Source: an uncultured Francisella sp. (lineage in GTDB: Bacteria > Pseudomonadota > Gammaproteobacteria > Burkholderiales > Neisseriaceae). From it: a DNA stretch of 46,207 bases. Under the pieces are notes generated by a model. That model was not told the origin of the DNA. It searched no databases and saw only the letters and a list, made by a program, of their open reading frames with translations. Position 1 is the stretch's first letter, and each line of letters begins with the position of its first letter. This document shows positions 17,401-25,896 of this stretch, in pieces. The DNA lies in NCBI GenBank assembly GCA_943913655.1, contig CALTZA010000011.1, forward strand, positions 1 through 46,207, given 5' to 3'. The position numbers and the translations under genes were made by a program.

Positions 17401-17616
17401 CTCCCACTGTAAAGGCTCTATATAAGTGACATCAGCAACTTGAGGATCAGTCATGATGGTCGCTGGATTAGAATTAACTAAAATAACGCGATAACCTTCC
17501 TCTTGCAAAGCTTTGCACGCTTGTGCTCCAGAATAATCAAATTCGCAAGCTTGGCCAATAACAATGGGGCCCGCGCCAATGATTAAAATACTTTTTATAT
17601 CTGTTCTCTTGGGCAT
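14404..17616 (-). CDS. carB: carbamoyl-phosphate synthase large subunit
   Basis: The 1070-residue protein (E. coli 1073) makes carbamoyl phosphate from bicarbonate, ATP and ammonia channelled from CarA, for pyrimidines and arginine. It has two homologous ATP-grasp halves, each opening with a Rossmann-like motif (ILIIGAGPIVIGQ near 11-23 and IMILGGGPNRIGQG near 555), and a C-terminal allosteric MGS-like domain (from about 935). The ATG used gives MPKRTDIKSIL, identical to the family N-terminus, with AAAGG 5 bases upstream; an in-frame GTG lies two codons earlier. It follows carA by 50 bases. Confidence 0.97.
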   Translation of the reverse strand: MPKRTDIKSILIIGAGPIVIGQACEFDYSGAQACKALQEEGYRVILVNSNPATIMTDPQVADVTYIEPLQWEFIAEIIKRERPDALLPTMGGQTALNCTLRLEQEGILARYQVELIGADAQAIHKAEDRGLFKEAMERIGLNCPQSYLCHSVEEARQAQETIGFPTLIRPSFTMGGSGAGIAYNIEEFEQICERGFEASPTHELLVEQSILGWKEFEMEVIRDHRDNCLIVCSIENFDPMGVHTGDSITVAPIQTLTDKEYQVMRNASIAVLREIGVDTGGANVQFAVHPETGEMIVIEMNPRVSRSSALASKATGFPIAKVAAKLAIGLTLDEIRNDITGGKTPASFEPSLDYVVTKIPRFAFEKFPAADDHLTTQMKSVGEAMAIGRTFQESLQKALRSLETGLFGLTPRTQDIIAIKKELINARPERILYIADAFRVGMTVEAVHELSHIDPWFLRQIEDLVQEEQMLHTQMLNQVTKADFKRLKRKGFSDRHLADLFKVDEQTIRLRRTRDWNLYPVYKRVDTCAGEFAATTAYMYSTYEQEDESFPDARKKIMILGGGPNRIGQGIEFDYCCVHAALALREQGWQTIMVNCNPETVSTDFDISDRLYFEPVTLEDVLNIIYRERPYGVIVHYGGQTPLKLAKGLVQYDIHIIGTSADSIDCAEDRERFQQMLQKLGLKQPANRIAKRTEEAVALAEEIGYPLVVRPSYVLGGQAMRIVNDSEQLMNYMDKAVTVSESNPVLLDRFLNRAVEVDVDCISDGDMVVIGGLMEHIEEAGVHSGDSACSIPAYSLSQTIQEEICRQSKALAKALGVVGLMNVQFAVQNGVIYVLEVNPRASRTIPFVSKATGIPLAQLGAKVMAGENLIDLGLIQEVAPEHYFVKEAVFPFIKFPGVDAILGPEMYSTGEVMGIGQNFAEAFIKSQIASGQSFYEAGNVFLSVRDDDKPLAVAIARNFIKNGYHIVATRGTARYLQQQDIEVTMVNKVLEGHPHIVDKIKDGEIAIVINTIRNSSQSIQDSHSIRRSALTQNIPLYTSISAGLVISQGIAHKNAKKVVYALQQLHNKSK

Positions 17617-17666
17617 GAGCACCTTTCTTATATTCTGCTGATAGCTGAAACTGCCTATAAATCAAA

Positions 17667-18818
17667 TTATTTTTTTTCTCGGTATTGGGTCATCAAATCA
17701 ATAAATTGATTAAATAAAGCACTTGACTCCTGCGGTCCAGGTGAAGCCTCCGGGTGACCCTGGAAAGAAAAAACTGGTTTGTTTTTTAATCGCATTCCTT
17801 GCAGTGATCCATCAAACAAAGAAAGATGGGTTACTTCAACATCATCAGGAAGACTCTCTTCATCAACTACAAATCCATGATTTTGACTGGTGATCCACAC
17901 CCGACCATCGCGTTTATTTAAAACTGGGTGATTGGCGCCATGGTGTCCAAATTTAATTTTCTTGGTGCGCGCGCCCAAAGCCAACCCCAATAACTGGTGA
18001 CCCAAACAAATTCCTAGCACAGGTAACCCTCTTTCTAGAAACATTTGTGTGGTTTTAATAGCATAATCACAGGGCTGCGGATCTCCTGGTCCATTAGAGA
18101 GCAAAATACCATCAGGTTGATAAGCCAAAGCATCTTCTACAGAAGTCGTAGCAGGTATTACCACCACTTCACAGCCTTGATCAACCAAGGCACATAAAAT
18201 TTGTTTTTTCACGCCAAAATCATACACCACTACTTTGTATGACGTTGTAGGATGTAGCAAAGTAGAGGGCGTTTTTACTGAGTTGCTAGGAAACCAGTTT
18301 TTTTGCTTGAAAAAATAAGGTTTTTGACAAGTTACTAGACGCACCAAATCTTTTCCTGCTATCGAAGAAAATTCCCTAGCCATTTTGATACCGTCTGGAA
18401 TATCGATATCTTGTCCTACCATGATGACGCCTGCTTGCGCTCCCTTGTCTCTAAGTAAATGAGTTAAAGCGCGCGTATCGATTTCTGCAATTGCCACTAC
18501 CTGCTGCTCCATTAAAAAATTCGCTAGTGAACCTTGTGCACGGTAATTACTGACTGCAATTGAAGCATCCCGGATAATCAGTCCAGAGGCAAATACGCGA
18601 GAGGATTCCATGTCTTGTGTGTTAACCCCGGTATTGCCAATATGACAGCAGGTGAGAGCGACTAATTGAAACGCATAAGAAGGGTCTGTTAAAATCTCCT
18701 GGTAGCCCGTCATAGAAGTATTAAAAACCACTTCCCCAACTGCGATTTTACCTTCAACGCCAACAGAAACTCCTTCAAACACTGTTCCATCTGCAAGAGC
18801 CAATACTGCTTGCGTCAT
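17667..18818 (-). CDS. carA: carbamoyl-phosphate synthase small (glutaminase) subunit
   Basis: A 383-residue class I glutamine amidotransferase (E. coli 382). It hydrolyses glutamine and sends ammonia to CarB. The nucleophile is Cys271 in GICLGHQLL, and the partner residues are His355 and Glu357 in FQGHPEASPGP; SNGPGDP at 241-247 is the oxyanion-loop motif. The N-terminal domain carries GEVVFNTSMTGYQEILTDPS. It is the first gene of carA-carB-rnhA-peptidase and has a promoter with an overlapping palindrome about 45-75 bases upstream. Confidence 0.97.
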   Translation of the reverse strand: MTQAVLALADGTVFEGVSVGVEGKIAVGEVVFNTSMTGYQEILTDPSYAFQLVALTCCHIGNTGVNTQDMESSRVFASGLIIRDASIAVSNYRAQGSLANFLMEQQVVAIAEIDTRALTHLLRDKGAQAGVIMVGQDIDIPDGIKMAREFSSIAGKDLVRLVTCQKPYFFKQKNWFPSNSVKTPSTLLHPTTSYKVVVYDFGVKKQILCALVDQGCEVVVIPATTSVEDALAYQPDGILLSNGPGDPQPCDYAIKTTQMFLERGLPVLGICLGHQLLGLALGARTKKIKFGHHGANHPVLNKRDGRVWITSQNHGFVVDEESLPDDVEVTHLSLFDGSLQGMRLKNKPVFSFQGHPEASPGPQESSALFNQFIDLMTQYREKK

Positions 18819-18854
18819 ATTTATTTCCTATTCAAGCTAGTAAATCCCACCTCA

Positions 18855-18872
18855 ACTTTACAATTGTAAAGT
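18855..18872. promoter_or_regulatory. 18-bp perfect palindrome overlapping the carA -10 box, putative operator
   Basis: ACTTTACAATTGTAAAGT is perfectly self-complementary over 18 bases and contains the whole predicted -10 box of carA. A homodimeric repressor bound here would block the promoter. It matches neither the E. coli PurR nor ArgR box, so the regulator is unknown. Confidence 0.5.
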
Positions 18873-18891
18873 AAAGCTCTTAACGAAGCAA
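18863..18891 (-). promoter_or_regulatory. predicted promoter of carAB
   Basis: On the minus strand, TTGCTT (18886-18891) and TACAAT (18863-18868) are separated by 17 bases. An alternative reading, TTAAGA with TAAAGT, also at 17 bases, overlaps it. The same -35 sequence is used before the L31 gene. Confidence 0.6.
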
Positions 18892-18954
18892 TGTAGCTAG
18901 GTGGCATAAAAATGTTTTACTCTTTAAGACTTGAATAATAAATTTTGCTGATCA

Positions 18955-19380
18955 CTATTTTTTTTGTTGCGATCGCCCTCTTCTTAAAGAAGAACGCTTT
19001 TGAAAATTTTTATCAATAGAGATTCCTGAACTAATATAAAGAAATAATAGCCCTAGTATCGCCAAGAAAAAAGACCAAGCCCATACCAAGACGGCAAGCA
19101 GACAATTGATGAATAATGAGAAATAACCAGTAAATATCAATTCATCATCTAATATAGCACTTTTTAATTGATCAACTATGTACCAAGCATATGGAAAAAG
19201 CAATGTTTTTAAACTGATACTCAAGAAATATTTCGTTTGCAAGATATTGAGACTATGATAAAAAATACAGAAGATGAAAGCGATGATGAGGGCTTTTGCT
19301 AGCTGAGCGACATAATAAGTTTTACTGATCGCACCAAAACTACGAAACCAGACAATCAACCATATGTTTATTAATTCCAT
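18955..19380 (-). CDS. hypothetical membrane protein, 141 residues
   Basis: I do not recognise this protein. Hydrophobic stretches near residues 26-48, 54-70 and 83-116 suggest three, possibly four, membrane segments; the C-terminal 20 residues are strongly basic (KRSSLRRGRSQQKK). The ATG at 19380 has AAGAG 8 bases upstream; a GTG two codons earlier is too close to it. It lies between leuS and carA on the same strand, 47 bases beyond the leuS stop, with a parS sequence in the gap. lptE or holA, which follow leuS in many gammaproteobacteria, are not here, and this protein resembles neither. Confidence 0.65.
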   Translation of the reverse strand: MELINIWLIVWFRSFGAISKTYYVAQLAKALIIAFIFCIFYHSLNILQTKYFLSISLKTLLFPYAWYIVDQLKSAILDDELIFTGYFSLFINCLLAVLVWAWSFFLAILGLLFLYISSGISIDKNFQKRSSLRRGRSQQKK

Positions 19381-19410
19381 TGACACTACTCTTCATCCAA
19401 AAAAAATAGC

Positions 19411-19426
19411 TGTTTCACGTGAAACA
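19411..19426. promoter_or_regulatory. parS: parS, ParB-binding centromere site
   Basis: TGTTTCACGTGAAACA is a perfect 16-bp palindrome and equals the consensus chromosomal parS bound by ParB. It starts one base after the leuS stop codon, in a 47-bp gap. Other CACGTG cores in the window lack the flanking arms, so it is the only copy here. parS sites cluster near oriC in other bacteria, which suggests this region is origin-proximal. Confidence 0.85.
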
Positions 19427-19427
19427 A

Positions 19428-22049
19428 TTACTTGAGTACAATATTAATCAAACGCCTTGGCACCACAATTGTTTTTTTGATTTCTTTATTTTGCGTATAT
19501 TTTTGTACGAATGCTTGTCTCAAAGTAGAAGAAATAATGCTGCTTTCATCAGCGTCCACAGTAATTTTAATTTGCCCGCGTAATTTCCCGTTAATCTGAA
19601 CCATTAAAGTGATTTCATCCTTAAGTAAAGCTTCTTGATCGACTACTGGCCAACCGGCCTCCTGTAATGATTCACTTCTACCCAATTCATGCCATAAAGT
19701 TTCACAAATATGCGGTGTGATTGGCCAAAGAAGGCGTAGTACCGCTAAAATAGTCTCTAAAGCTACCGAAAAACCGATGCGTCCCTGATCTTGCCAATTC
19801 GTCTTATCATATTGGTTAAGCAACTCCATCACTGCGGCAATAGCGGTATTGAATTGCTGGCGCACCTCAAAATCATAACTCACCCGCTCAATACTGTGAT
19901 GCAATTTAAAACGCAAGGCTTTTAATTCGGCTGATAATTCCTTATTATCTCCTTTAAACGGTTGATCAACTGGCATTTGCTTTAAAGCAAAAACAATCCG
20001 CCATAAACGCCTTAAAAACCGAAAAGCTCCCTCAACTCCTTCTTCTGTCCATTCTAACGACTGCTCAGGCGGAGCTGCAAACATACAAAACAACCGTACC
20101 GTGTCTGCACCATAAACATTAATAATACGCACTGGATCTACTCCATTATTTTTGGATTTAGACATCTTTTCCATACCACCAAGGTAAACTGTTTGTCCAT
20201 CTTTTTTACTGATGGCAGAGATCGCTTGACCCTTAGCATTTTTTTGTAGCTCTACATCTTCACTTGATAGCCAAATTTTACCTCCTTGTGCTGTTTGTTG
20301 ATAATAGGTAGGCGCAATAACCATACCTTGTGTCAGTAATCGAGTAAAGGGTTCGTCAATATCAATTAGCCCCTCATCTCGCATCAATTTGGTGAAATAG
20401 CGCGCATAAAGCAGGTGCAATATAGCATGCTCCACACCGCCCACATATTGATCTACTGGTAGCCAATAGGCAGCGGCCTGCAGATCAATCATACTTTTTT
20501 GATTGTTGGCGCAGGTATAGCGCAGAAAATACCAGCTTGACTCCACAAAGGTATCCATAGTATCTGTTTCATAAATACCAATTTTTTTCCCGGCTGCATC
20601 TTTGACTTCATAAAAATCAGGATCATGCTTTAAAGGAGAACCATCACCCCTAGGTAATAAATTTTCAGGCAAAAGTAGAGGTAATTGATCATCAGATAAC
20701 GCTTCATCTGTACCATCGTTGCGATGCATAATTGGAATTGGACATCCCCAATAGCGTTGCCTAGAGATACCCCAATCACGTAATCTGAATTGGGTTTTTT
20801 TCTCCCCTAAACCTCGATCTTTTAATAATTGCTCAATCAAAGAAAAGGCTTCTGCAGATGTCCTGCCGTTAAGAGCGCCACTATTAATTAGCCGCCCAGC
20901 TGCACTATAAACTTCCCCAAACTTTTGTTGCTCAATCGGCTCTATCACCTGCTTAATCGGTAAATCATATTGCTTAGCAAAGGCATAATCACGCTCATCA
21001 TGCGCCGGAACTGCCATCACCGCACCATCACCATAACCGGATAATACATAGTTTGCCACCCATACTGGTAACAGCTCATCTGTTAACGGATGATGTACAA
21101 AACGACCAGTGAATATACCTTTTTTGGGTAAAGTCGCTAGCTCTGCTTCTGATACTGAACCATGCTGGCACTCTTTGATAAATTCAGCAAGTTGGGCATT
21201 GTGATAACAGGCAGCTTTGGCTAATGGATGTGACGGAGCAATGGCAAGATAAGTGACACCTAGTAAAGTATCTGGACGAGTAGTGTACACTTGTACATAT
21301 TGACTCGCCGCTTCATCTAAATTGCTTTGGCTTTTTTCATGCAAGGGAAAACGCACTGTCATGCCGCTAGAACGACCAATCCAATTTCTTTGCATTTGCA
21401 ACACATTTTCAGGCCAACCTTGCAATTTGTCTAAGCCTGATAATAACTCTTGCGCATAATCAGTGATTTTAAAATAATACATCGGGATTTCACGCTTTTG
21501 GACGATGGCCCCTGAACGCCAGCCCTTACCATCGATCACTTGTTCATTGGCGAGTACCGTTTGATCTACTGGATCCCAGTTTACTATCCCCTGTTTCTGA
21601 TAGATCTTACCCTGACGATAAAGCCGAGTGAACAACCATTGTTCCCAACCATAATATGTGGAATCGCAGCTGACGATTTCACGACTCCAATCAATAGCCA
21701 ATCCCAAACTTTTCAATACACTCTTCATATCAGCAATGTTTGAACGAGTCCATTGTGCGGGAGATAAACCATGCGCGATCGCTGCATTTTCAGCAGGTAG
21801 CCCAAAAGCATCCCAACCTAACGGATGTAATACATTAAAGCCTTTTAACCATTTATAGCGACACAACACATCAGAAAGGGTATAATTTTTAACATGGCCC
21901 ATATGGAGCTTACCTGAAGGATAAGGCCACATAGACAAACAGTAATATTTGGGTTTGCTATAATCTATTTTCACTTCAAAACGCCTACTTTTTTCCCATT
22001 TTTCCTGCATTGGGCCTTCGATTAGATCTGGTTGATATTGCGCTTGCAT
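19428..22049 (-). CDS. leuS: leucyl-tRNA synthetase
   Basis: The 873-residue class I synthetase charges tRNA-Leu. The HIGH motif is PYPSGKLHMGH (HMGH 49-52), KMSKS is present in MEKMSKSKNNGVDP, and the CP1 editing domain carries TTRPDTLLGVTY and DERDYAFA. The zinc-binding cysteines of the E. coli insert are replaced (NWDPVDQTVLANEQVIDGKG), a common variation. The ATG chosen gives MQAQYQPDLIE, as in the family, with GGAG 9 bases upstream; the open frame extends 19 codons further without conservation. It follows tamB by 73 bases. Confidence 0.96.
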   Translation of the reverse strand: MQAQYQPDLIEGPMQEKWEKSRRFEVKIDYSKPKYYCLSMWPYPSGKLHMGHVKNYTLSDVLCRYKWLKGFNVLHPLGWDAFGLPAENAAIAHGLSPAQWTRSNIADMKSVLKSLGLAIDWSREIVSCDSTYYGWEQWLFTRLYRQGKIYQKQGIVNWDPVDQTVLANEQVIDGKGWRSGAIVQKREIPMYYFKITDYAQELLSGLDKLQGWPENVLQMQRNWIGRSSGMTVRFPLHEKSQSNLDEAASQYVQVYTTRPDTLLGVTYLAIAPSHPLAKAACYHNAQLAEFIKECQHGSVSEAELATLPKKGIFTGRFVHHPLTDELLPVWVANYVLSGYGDGAVMAVPAHDERDYAFAKQYDLPIKQVIEPIEQQKFGEVYSAAGRLINSGALNGRTSAEAFSLIEQLLKDRGLGEKKTQFRLRDWGISRQRYWGCPIPIMHRNDGTDEALSDDQLPLLLPENLLPRGDGSPLKHDPDFYEVKDAAGKKIGIYETDTMDTFVESSWYFLRYTCANNQKSMIDLQAAAYWLPVDQYVGGVEHAILHLLYARYFTKLMRDEGLIDIDEPFTRLLTQGMVIAPTYYQQTAQGGKIWLSSEDVELQKNAKGQAISAISKKDGQTVYLGGMEKMSKSKNNGVDPVRIINVYGADTVRLFCMFAAPPEQSLEWTEEGVEGAFRFLRRLWRIVFALKQMPVDQPFKGDNKELSAELKALRFKLHHSIERVSYDFEVRQQFNTAIAAVMELLNQYDKTNWQDQGRIGFSVALETILAVLRLLWPITPHICETLWHELGRSESLQEAGWPVVDQEALLKDEITLMVQINGKLRGQIKITVDADESSIISSTLRQAFVQKYTQNKEIKKTIVVPRRLINIVLK

Positions 22050-22122
22050 TGTTACTTTCTCCATCATCAAGTTGCGCATTGTAAGACGCTCATCTTCTCT
22101 ATGCAAGCAAGATGATTAGCAC

Positions 22123-25100
22123 TTAATCAAAGCGATGATGATATTTCAAACCAACCTGTCCAGAGTTTTTGCCTAATCGTGTGAAGACACTTAAAGCTTG
22201 ACTAATTGAATAAATCAAACGAATTGCCTGAGAGCCTCCTTGTACTCCTACTTCATAACCCATATAAAGATGGCGACTTAATTGCTTACCCAGTGTCACA
22301 ACTGGCTGACTGGCACTTTTTTCTCCGGTAGTAGTGTCATATTTTTCATTGGAACTTAACGCAATATTATCTAAAAGGAGACCGGTCTTTTTATTGAATT
22401 TTTGCGCTGCCCAAAGAACCATGGTTAACGTTAAAGCTCTTTCATCATCCTCCCCCTTAGACTCTCTTCCTAAGATCAACCAGGAAAGTTTCTCCCTATC
22501 GCTCATCGCTGAATCGGCGATCAAACGGACGTGTGGCTCTCTTAAACTACCAGTGACATCAATGCCAGCACCCACAGGCGATTGATAACGCTTAGCAATC
22601 AAATGTAATGGCGCATCTAAGATGCTAGATGTTCCATCAAATACAAGTGAACCTTGTTCTACACGAAGATTTTGTCCATAAGCACGGTACTGACCCTCTA
22701 CTGCAACCACTTTGCCATGAAGTCGTACATCTTGCTTGCTAGAAGTTTTTATCTGCACTTGCCCACCCAATCTTAAGTTAATATCGTGTAAGGTCAAAAC
22801 AAGAGCTCTATTAAGATTTAAGTTAAGATCAGCAATTAACGGTATCACCTTCTTATTTTCTTGAGCAAATTGCTGTTGTTCACCAATGATATGCACATCA
22901 TCAGAAGGCTGCGGCACTTTATCTTTTAAGTTTTGATAGAATCCTCGATCTAAGGTCAAGTTACCTTGTAATAGCATAGGTGTATTACTCTCAAAAAAGA
23001 GTTTGGCTTGTCCAGAAATCACAAACTGGCGATTAGGCTGGTTAATCAATAAATAATGGTTAAAGTTAACATCCAAATCGGCATGATCATTCTTACCCAA
23101 GCGCCCTAAACTCCCTGAAATTAAGATAGATCCTTTTTTATCATGAAAGCTTAGCTCATCAATGATCCAACGCTGATCTTGTAGTCGAGAACGTAAAGTG
23201 CCATTACGTAAATAAAGCGCATAACTATAATCACGGTACTGAATATTATCCCCGATAATCTTGCCATGTAAAGTGGGCGCAGCAACTGTACCCCCTATGT
23301 TTGCATCACCATACACTTGACCTTGCACATCTTTATCTACTGGCAGTAAATATTTGAAACTTTCTATGCTATTGGCGCGAAATTGTAATTGTCCTTTTAA
23401 CGGCAAAGCACTTAAACTTCTGCCCCAATGCTGTCCTATTACTAGATTAAGTAGGACATTAATAAATCGCGTCTTGATAATTAACTGAGAATGAATGTTT
23501 TTACCTAGTAACTGAGTATCCCAATCAAATTGATGCAAGCCCAAAGCAGTTTTACGCGTGGAAAAGAAAAGATCACCAGCTTCTCTAGTAAAGTGAATAT
23601 AACCTGAAGCATCATTTTTATAAGAAAAGTCCCAATTGCCCTGCAAAATAATATTCTCTTCAAAGGGCAAGGATTCTAGATGAACCAATTGTCTTAGCAC
23701 AGCCAAATGTAATCCTGAGACATTGCCTTTAGTACTAATGCCTTCCTTTTTGTGCCAATCAAAATGATTAAGATACATCTGTCCCCCAGTAAAGCGCCAG
23801 CGACTTTCTCCCATATGCAATGAATTTTTACTAGCAAAAACAGATACTTTGCTCTGGAGTTGTAAATCAAGTGGCCCGGAAAAAACCAATTTCTGTAATT
23901 GCCCACGCCATTGTCTTTGTTGATCAAATCCGCCTTGGGCTTGGGCAAATAAAGCCATCTGTTTACTATGAATCTGTATATATCCATTATGCGAGGCGCG
24001 TGTACCATTAATTTCCGTGTCAATGCGATTAACCAGCACATCTTTCCAATGTAAACCACGACCTTGGATGCGCACTTTTAAAGGTGAATTAAGTGCCTGT
24101 GTAACCGTTAAATTAAAATTAAGATCATCTAAAGACAATACTTTAGGTATGCGTACTTGATGAAATTCTCCTTCTAATTCAACTAAAGGATGTAGCAATG
24201 TCCCTTGAATATAGCCTTTTGCCATAGCTGATCCGGAAAACCCAAAACCCAGCTGTTGTAAATCCAGCATATACATTTGGATCAATAATCGATCATGTTG
24301 ATCTTGCAATCGACCTCTCAACAATAAGGTATTATCACCTACATGACATCGTAAATTGACCGAATGAAGTTTACTAGAAGAAAGATCAATGAATCCTTTG
24401 GCGTAGAAAGGATGTCCCGAGATACTGCTATGGTTAATGTCCATGTCAACATGGGTGTTTTTATATAAATTTCCCTTGACATTTATCGTGCCATTAATGG
24501 CTCCCTGAGGATAACTTGGTGATAAAAGCTGTGGGTCGAAATTGTGTCCTTCTAGTGCTAAATCAAGCGAATAGCGGTGGTCTTGCAAATGAAAAATACC
24601 ACTGCCCTTAAAACCTTTGCCATGTCTATAAACCACCATTTTTTTAATCTTTAACAATCTACTTCTGATTGCAAGCGTGGCTTTGAGTTGCAAGCTATGC
24701 CACTTTGAATTAGCGCTTAGTTCTAAAACAGGATTACGATAAGTCCCAGTAAGTACACCCATGCCTTCATACACGTTATCAATAGGGGCATTCATAAAAT
24801 GGATAAAACCCAAGCGCATATTGACGATTAAATACAATTTTCCATCAGGATCAATTTCTCCCTTGGCTTTCATATAACCATTTTTAATGGTTTCTAATTC
24901 ACCATTAATCAGTTGAAAACTACCATTTTCATTAATCAGAAAATGTATCTCTAATTGGCTCAATGGCAATCCATGCGCTTCATAGTAAGCAGGGATACCA
25001 TTAATTAGACGAAACACACCTGCTAGTTGATTGGTATGATGAATATTAGTGGCTTGAAGATTTCCATCAAAAGATAAATCTGCCTTGGGCCAGCTCACTA

Positions 25101-25896
25101 CGAATTGATGAGGGTTGACATGCTGCGCATGGATATTAGCCCTCAATAACTTTTGTGTCGGGATGGGAGCATATGGAGCAAACCACATGTTGCCTTTAAC
25201 CAGCATCTTTTTATGTTTGATATAAATGTCGATATTAGGTTGCACAAAATTATGACTGATTCGAACTGATCCATAGCACCGGGCTGGAAAATACACATCG
25301 CAAATGTCTATTTTTCCCCGAAGATCCAGTGGTGCTTTTGCTGATAACACTACTGTCCCACGATAACGATAAGACATTAAATCAAGATAGTGTAAAGTTA
25401 ATGTATAATGCTCATGATAGTAATCAAGCGCAAACATTGCGCCATGGGACAGTATCCTTTGCTCTTTCAGATTTTTGATACCTGCAAAACGAATTTGATC
25501 AATGCGCCAATGAAATGGAATATGTAATGAGGTAGGAGGCTTAACTGGTGCATCCACTTTTCTTTGATAAATGATGTGGCCTAAATCAATCAATTGCACT
25601 TCAAAGTGATAAGGAGCATGTGTTCTTTTTGCCCATTGCCAGATAATTTTCTTACTGTATAACAGCATATGACGATTTTCTAAGCGCACATCTTGCAAAG
25701 AAAAGCCGCGATAAAAACTCCCCGTTACTCTCTGAATCGTAATATGTTGTCCCCATAGTTTAGGGACAGTCATCAAGGTGAATCGCAAACCACTTGCAGT
25801 GACTAATATGAAAAGCAAGCACCCTACGAGTAAAACAATAATACCAGCTAGCCAACGTATTGTTTTACTCGCTAACGTCCCCTGCCAGCTCATCAT
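22123..25896 (-). CDS. tamB: translocation and assembly module inner-membrane subunit TamB
   Basis: A 1257-residue AsmA-like/DUF490 protein, almost exactly the E. coli length (1259). One N-terminal membrane segment (about residues 14-36) anchors it in the inner membrane; the rest is a repetitive beta-strand-rich periplasmic groove, with the conserved DUF490 end from about 930 (LTLDRGFYQN, RAYGQNLRVEQGSLVFDG, GSLREPHVRL, DREKLSWLILGRE). It partners TamA in the outer membrane and has been linked to outer-membrane protein assembly and phospholipid transport. The start overlaps the tamA stop by 4 bases (ATGA). Confidence 0.93.
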   Translation of the reverse strand: MMSWQGTLASKTIRWLAGIIVLLVGCLLFILVTASGLRFTLMTVPKLWGQHITIQRVTGSFYRGFSLQDVRLENRHMLLYSKKIIWQWAKRTHAPYHFEVQLIDLGHIIYQRKVDAPVKPPTSLHIPFHWRIDQIRFAGIKNLKEQRILSHGAMFALDYYHEHYTLTLHYLDLMSYRYRGTVVLSAKAPLDLRGKIDICDVYFPARCYGSVRISHNFVQPNIDIYIKHKKMLVKGNMWFAPYAPIPTQKLLRANIHAQHVNPHQFVVSWPKADLSFDGNLQATNIHHTNQLAGVFRLINGIPAYYEAHGLPLSQLEIHFLINENGSFQLINGELETIKNGYMKAKGEIDPDGKLYLIVNMRLGFIHFMNAPIDNVYEGMGVLTGTYRNPVLELSANSKWHSLQLKATLAIRSRLLKIKKMVVYRHGKGFKGSGIFHLQDHRYSLDLALEGHNFDPQLLSPSYPQGAINGTINVKGNLYKNTHVDMDINHSSISGHPFYAKGFIDLSSSKLHSVNLRCHVGDNTLLLRGRLQDQHDRLLIQMYMLDLQQLGFGFSGSAMAKGYIQGTLLHPLVELEGEFHQVRIPKVLSLDDLNFNLTVTQALNSPLKVRIQGRGLHWKDVLVNRIDTEINGTRASHNGYIQIHSKQMALFAQAQGGFDQQRQWRGQLQKLVFSGPLDLQLQSKVSVFASKNSLHMGESRWRFTGGQMYLNHFDWHKKEGISTKGNVSGLHLAVLRQLVHLESLPFEENIILQGNWDFSYKNDASGYIHFTREAGDLFFSTRKTALGLHQFDWDTQLLGKNIHSQLIIKTRFINVLLNLVIGQHWGRSLSALPLKGQLQFRANSIESFKYLLPVDKDVQGQVYGDANIGGTVAAPTLHGKIIGDNIQYRDYSYALYLRNGTLRSRLQDQRWIIDELSFHDKKGSILISGSLGRLGKNDHADLDVNFNHYLLINQPNRQFVISGQAKLFFESNTPMLLQGNLTLDRGFYQNLKDKVPQPSDDVHIIGEQQQFAQENKKVIPLIADLNLNLNRALVLTLHDINLRLGGQVQIKTSSKQDVRLHGKVVAVEGQYRAYGQNLRVEQGSLVFDGTSSILDAPLHLIAKRYQSPVGAGIDVTGSLREPHVRLIADSAMSDREKLSWLILGRESKGEDDERALTLTMVLWAAQKFNKKTGLLLDNIALSSNEKYDTTTGEKSASQPVVTLGKQLSRHLYMGYEVGVQGGSQAIRLIYSISQALSVFTRLGKNSGQVGLKYHHRFD

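Noticed and set aside
23694..24059. 121-codon minus-strand ORF within tamB
   Set aside because: It is a different frame of the same strand inside tamB, whose full length matches the family.
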